Positions 17,001 through 19,720 of a stretch of DNA of 19,720 nt are shown here, piece after piece. A model generated the notes under the pieces. That model saw nothing but the letters and a program-made list of their open reading frames with translations. It was not told the DNA's origin and searched no databases. Numbering within the stretch: position 1 is the stretch's first letter; each line of letters starts with the position of its first letter. The translations under genes were made by a program, and so were the position numbers. This DNA is from Acidobacteriaceae bacterium (lineage in GTDB: Bacteria > Acidobacteriota > Terriglobia > Terriglobales > Acidobacteriaceae): contig JASIJX010000581.1 of NCBI GenBank assembly GCA_030049955.1, positions 1-19,720 of the forward strand, read 5' to 3'.

Positions 17001-17183
17001 CGGATCTCCCGACGGGAGATCGCAGGTTGCTGAAAAAAACGATGTATGCCGCTCTAAATTCGAAAAACATCCCCCGGCGGCTAAAGCCGCGCTGATCTCG
17101 CGCGCTTTGCGGCACGACTAAAGTCGTGCCCTTTCAAAACCGCGGCTTTGTCAGCAGTCTGGGATCTCCCTCCGGGAGATCGG
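17001..17183. mobile_element. MITE/REPIN-like element with 37-bp terminal inverted repeats
   Basis: Bases 17001-17037 match the reverse complement of 17147-17183 at 30 of 37 positions by hand alignment. Each end carries its own palindrome (GATCTCCC-GAC-GGGAGATC left, GATCTCCC-TCC-GGGAGATC right). The core holds two further perfect palindromes: GCGGCT-AA-AGCCGC (17077-17090) and GGCACGACT-AA-AGTCGTGCC (17111-17130). There is no coding capacity. I see no clear target-site duplication. The design resembles non-autonomous elements mobilised in trans by a transposase such as a RAYT, but no such gene is in the window. Confidence 0.6.
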
Positions 17184-17204
17184 TTGGAGATTCTGCAATC
17201 TTTC

Positions 17205-17228
17205 CCGGGTCCCAGAAGCGGGACCCGG
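17205..17228. repeat. 9-bp perfect palindrome
   Basis: CCGGGTCCC and GGGACCCGG form a perfect stem around the six-base loop AGAAGC, 22 bases beyond the MITE-like element. It has no T run. Confidence 0.6.
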
Positions 17229-17388
17229 AGCACCCAGTTTCATTGGTGAGAGCGGTACCCTATCCGTTAGTCAGTGGTTAGCGGAGTTGCCGTGGCACCC
17301 TAGTTCAGTGGAAGGCGGGCATTCCGAGAACCGTGCAAACGGCAAAAATCCGGCGTCCTGTGCGCGGTCCGATACATCTGACAAAATA

Positions 17389-18858
17389 ATGACGGTGAAG
17401 CGAATCTCCCATCCATTAGCCCGGTGGTGTGTGCCGGGATTGTTCTTTTTGGTTTTGGCCGGGTTCGGCGCGGCTGCGGCGCCGGCGCAGAATGCTTCTT
17501 CGGCCGACAATCCCTTCTATGGCAGCGTGACGGCGCACGCGGCTACGGACGAGACGCTACAACTTTCTCTCAATGATGCGATCCGGCGGGGACTGGAAAA
17601 CAACCTGGGGCTGCGCGAGGTCCTGGCCCAGGAAAAGGATGTCCGCGGAGAGCGCGACGAGGCACTGCAGGATTTTCTGCCGACCATTACGCTGAAAGGC
17701 GACACGGGCTTTTACCAGCACAACCTGGTTGCTCTCGGTTTCAGCGCCTCGGTCATCGGCGAATTCGCACCTCACTTTCCTGGTGGCGTGATTCCGCCCG
17801 GTTTTACGACCCTGACGCACGACACGCTGACCGAGGGCACCGTGCGCGCGAACTGGACGCTGTTTTCAGGCCCGGTGATTGCGGGATGGCGTGCGGCCGG
17901 AGCGGCGGAGCGCTCCGCGCACTATGCCGTGATGAGCGCCCGCGGCGAGACCATACAGGAGGTTGCGACGGTTTATCTGCGCGCTGCGGCGGATGCGAGC
18001 CAGGTGGCGAATGCGAAAGCAAACGTGGATCAGGCGCAGGTGCTGTTGAACAACGAGCACGCCGCGCACGTTGCCGGGACGGTGGCGAATCTGGACGAGC
18101 TGCGCGCCAAGGTGGAGCTGCAGACGCAGCAGCAGTCGCTGATCTCGGCGCAGAACTCTCTCGACAAGGACCTGATCCTGCTGAAGCGCGAGATTGGGCT
18201 CGACCCCGGGCAGAATATCGCGCTGACGGACGGTTCGCCGTACAGCGAGCTGGCTGAGCAAACGCTGCCGGAGCTTTTGGCCACTGCGTATCAGGACCGG
18301 CAGGATTACCAGAACCTGCTCAACCAGGTGGAGGGGTTCAAGGCGATCCACGCTGCTTACCGCAGCCGCCGCTGGCCCACGCTGAGCGTTAACGGCTTTT
18401 ACGGCACGCAGACGGTTACCACTGTGGGCACGCACGGCGTCTTTGAGGCGGTGGGAACGCTCTCGGTGCCGATCTTTCGCGAGCCTGAGCTGCGAGGCGG
18501 CGAAGACGCCTCTATGGCGCAGCTTAGTGCCGCGCAGAACCAACTGGCCAGCCTGCGCGAGCAGATGGAACAGCAGATCCGCTCGGCGCAGCTGGATATA
18601 GACGCCGCAAAGCAACTGGTGGATGTGGCGCGGTCGAACGTTCAACTGGCCACGCGCGAGCTGAGCGATGAAACCGACCGCGTGAACGCCGGCGTGGATA
18701 CGAACCTGCCACTGGTGGAGGCGCAGGCCTCGCTGGCCAGCGCGCAGAGCAGCCTGGTTGAAAGCGTGTTCCAGTACAACGTTTCGAAGCTGGCGCTGGC
18801 CCGCGCGACGGGGGTGCTGGAGCTGAGGTACCAGCAGTACTTGACGGGTAAGCCGTAG
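17389..18858 (+). CDS. TolC-family outer-membrane efflux protein
   Basis: A 489-residue outer-membrane channel protein of the TolC/OEP family, the exit duct of tripartite efflux pumps or type I secretion. A signal peptide (about residues 1-33, ending APA before QNASS) is followed by two OEP repeats. The first begins at LSLNDAIRRGLENNLGLREV, with helical heptads rich in Gln/Ala/Leu, and the second at LPELLATAYQDRQDY. The beta segments include TVRANWTLFSGP and VGTLSVPIF. The ATG at 17389 is chosen because it directly precedes the signal peptide. The frame is open further upstream, from a TTG at 17287, and no clear ribosome binding site is seen for either. No inner-membrane pump or adaptor gene is adjacent, so the partner is unknown. 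Confidence 0.9.
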   Translation: MTVKRISHPLARWCVPGLFFLVLAGFGAAAAPAQNASSADNPFYGSVTAHAATDETLQLSLNDAIRRGLENNLGLREVLAQEKDVRGERDEALQDFLPTITLKGDTGFYQHNLVALGFSASVIGEFAPHFPGGVIPPGFTTLTHDTLTEGTVRANWTLFSGPVIAGWRAAGAAERSAHYAVMSARGETIQEVATVYLRAAADASQVANAKANVDQAQVLLNNEHAAHVAGTVANLDELRAKVELQTQQQSLISAQNSLDKDLILLKREIGLDPGQNIALTDGSPYSELAEQTLPELLATAYQDRQDYQNLLNQVEGFKAIHAAYRSRRWPTLSVNGFYGTQTVTTVGTHGVFEAVGTLSVPIFREPELRGGEDASMAQLSAAQNQLASLREQMEQQIRSAQLDIDAAKQLVDVARSNVQLATRELSDETDRVNAGVDTNLPLVEAQASLASAQSSLVESVFQYNVSKLALARATGVLELRYQQYLTGKP

Positions 18859-18875
18859 AATCCAAGTCACTTGAT

Positions 18876-18921
18876 CTCTGAATCATAGTTATCATCGTTC
18901 GGTGATAAAATGGATTCAGAG
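18876..18921. promoter_or_regulatory. 46-bp dyad, probable VapBC operator
   Basis: Two nested inverted repeats share one centre (18898.5): CTCTGAATC/GATTCAGAG (18876-18884 and 18913-18921) and TTATCATCG/CGGTGATAA (18889-18897 and 18900-18908, one G-T). They lie immediately before the antitoxin ribosome binding site. VapB ribbon-helix-helix proteins commonly bind such palindromes to repress their own operon. Confidence 0.75.
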
Positions 18922-18930
18922 GTTAGGGCT

Positions 18931-19131
18931 ATGAGAACTACTGTCGCGCTCGATGATGAGCTTTTGAAAACCGCGCAGGAATATACCGGGGTGACAGAGA
19001 GGACGGCTCTGCTGCGCGAAGCCCTCAAGGCGCTGATCCATCTGGAGGCATCACGGCGGCTGGCCGCGTTAGGTGGAACCATGCCGGATCTCGAGGACAT
19101 TCCGCGCCGCAAGTTTCCTCCCGAGGCTTGA
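18931..19131 (+). CDS. vapB: VapB-type antitoxin
   Basis: A 66-residue DNA-binding antitoxin partner of VapC. The N-terminal strand MRTTVALDDELLKTA, followed by a helix-rich segment (TERTALLREALKALIHLEASRRLA), matches the VapB group with a ribbon-helix-helix fold. The C-terminal DLEDIPRRKFPPEA is a flexible tail of the kind that covers the toxin active site. The start at 18931 is chosen because GAGG at 18919-18922 is eight bases upstream. An in-frame ATG at 18910 would lie within the operator dyad and is less likely. It is followed by vapC after 9 bases, so the two are co-transcribed. Confidence 0.85.
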   Translation: MRTTVALDDELLKTAQEYTGVTERTALLREALKALIHLEASRRLAALGGTMPDLEDIPRRKFPPEA

Positions 19132-19140
19132 TCCGGCCCA

Positions 19141-19524
19141 ATGGTGCTCGCCGACTCATCCATCTGGATCGACCATCTGCGACGGAAGGCGCCGCACATG
19201 GAGGCGCTGCTGCGGGAAGGCAGCATTCTCATGCATCCGTTCATTGTTGCGGAGCTGGCTCTCGGCTTAATGCGTGATCGTGCGGCGTTTCTTGCAGAGC
19301 TTAGTGGTCTTCTCCGGGTGAATGTTGCTCAGACGAGTGAGGTGCGCAAGATGATCGACGCTCATGCGCTCTATGGCAAGGCGATTGGATTTGTCGATGC
19401 ACATTTGCTTGCGTCGTGTTTGCTGACGCCTGGAACACCGTTGTGGACTCGGGACAACGCTTTGCAAAGCGCCGCTCTGCAAGCGGGAATTCAGATCTAT
19501 CATCCTCTGTCGACAACTGAATGA
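19141..19524 (+). CDS. vapC: VapC-type PIN-domain ribonuclease toxin
   Basis: A 127-residue toxin with a PIN nuclease fold, expected to cleave RNA (tRNA or rRNA in characterised VapCs) when VapB is lost. The active-site acids appear in order: Asp5 in LADSSIWIDHL, Glu38 in VAELALG, Asp86 in GFVDAHLL and Asp105 in LWTRDNAL. All four are kept, so the enzyme is probably active. The length is typical. No strong ribosome binding site is seen in the 9-base gap, which suggests translational coupling to vapB. The target RNA cannot be told from sequence. Confidence 0.9.
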   Translation: MVLADSSIWIDHLRRKAPHMEALLREGSILMHPFIVAELALGLMRDRAAFLAELSGLLRVNVAQTSEVRKMIDAHALYGKAIGFVDAHLLASCLLTPGTPLWTRDNALQSAALQAGIQIYHPLSTTE

Positions 19525-19551
19525 CTCACCACTCCGTGTAAGGTAGAAGTC

Positions 19552-19558
19552 GGAGGAG
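19552..19558 (+). promoter_or_regulatory. Ribosome binding site for the next gene
   Basis: GGAGGAG lies seven bases before ATG at 19566 and fixes the start of the 6-phosphogluconolactonase gene. Confidence 0.75.
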
Positions 19559-19565
19559 CTTGCCG

Positions 19566-19720
19566 ATGCCTCAGTCGTTTAAGGTCGTCTACCACGTGGA
19601 ACCCGACGCGGCGGCGCTTACGCAGCGGGCGGCGCGCTACTTTGTGGAAGGCGCCGAGGCTGCAGTGGCCCGCAAGGGGTGGGCGCGGATTGCCATCAGC
19701 GGCGGCGGTACGCCGAAGCC
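19566..19720 (+). CDS. pgl: 6-phosphogluconolactonase, 5' part (cut by window end)
   Basis: The first 51 codons of a probable DevB-type 6-phosphogluconolactonase, the second enzyme of the oxidative pentose phosphate pathway, which hydrolyses 6-phosphogluconolactone in the cytoplasm. The visible part ends in IAISGGGTPKP, the phosphate-binding SGGxTPK signature of the glucosamine-6-phosphate isomerase/6-phosphogluconolactonase superfamily. The N-terminal helix AARYFVEGAEAAVARKG is typical of the lactonase branch. The superfamily is clear, and the lactonase call is likely but rests on the first 51 residues only. Confidence 0.8.
   Translation, partial: MPQSFKVVYHVEPDAAALTQRAARYFVEGAEAAVARKGWARIAISGGGTPK

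Larger units (their letters stand above)
16614..17388. other. Gene-poor stretch with many hairpins
   Basis: No convincing gene is present between GH97 and tolC. The stretch holds a perfect palindrome close after the GH97 stop, an 11-base direct repeat ATGTATCTGAT (16657-16667 and 16699-16709), a 7-bp stem at 16728-16749, and then a dense series of short palindromes and a MITE-like element from 16938 to 17228. A small open frame at 16657-16860 has no ribosome binding site at a workable distance and no recognisable motif. Confidence 0.6.

Noticed and set aside
17077..17130. CRISPR array suggested by repeated short palindromes
   Set aside because: The palindromes differ in sequence, there are no regular spacers, and no cas genes are in the window.

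Overview
The window is about 60% GC or somewhat higher and densely coded. It looks like a soil- or plant-associated Acidobacteriota genome of the Terriglobia/Acidobacteriaceae type. That is an inference from three things: several Tat-exported glycosidase-like proteins of poorly characterised families (DUF5054-like, DUF6259-like), an intact leu/ilv biosynthesis cluster, and intergenic DNA full of small palindromes. No rRNA or other taxonomic marker is present.

Layout. (1) Positions 1-6945, plus strand: the branched-chain amino acid cluster leuC (3' part only), leuD, ilvD, ilvB, ilvN, ilvC, closed by a strong intrinsic terminator. It supplies isopropylmalate isomerase, dihydroxyacid dehydratase, both acetohydroxyacid synthase subunits and ketol-acid reductoisomerase. 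The leuD-ilvD and ilvB-ilvN gaps each hold a long imperfect inverted repeat with a loop of about 53 nt. (2) Positions 6957-13231, minus strand: three large secreted proteins, each with a Tat signal, reading DUF6259-like, then DUF5054/GH38-like, then a six-hairpin glycosidase-like protein. Their order and spacing suggest one operon for extracytoplasmic glycan breakdown. A probable decayed remnant of a fourth gene lies just upstream (13302-13598), followed by a 19-bp tandem repeat (13746-13816). (3) Positions 13808-14431 minus and 14601-16613 plus: a divergent pair, a nitroreductase and a Sec-exported GH97 alpha-glycosidase. (4) Positions 16614-17388: a gene-poor stretch holding several hairpins, including a 183-bp MITE/REPIN-like element with imperfect 37-bp terminal inverted repeats. 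(5) Positions 17389-18858: a TolC-family outer-membrane efflux protein. (6) Positions 18876-19524: a VapBC toxin-antitoxin module with a 46-bp dyad upstream as probable operator. (7) From 19566: the start of a 6-phosphogluconolactonase gene, cut by the window end.

The strongest candidates for something undescribed are the Tat-exported three-gene glycan cluster beside GH97, the MITE/REPIN-like element, and the pair of similarly built inverted repeats inside the ilv operon. The biosynthetic genes themselves are ordinary.
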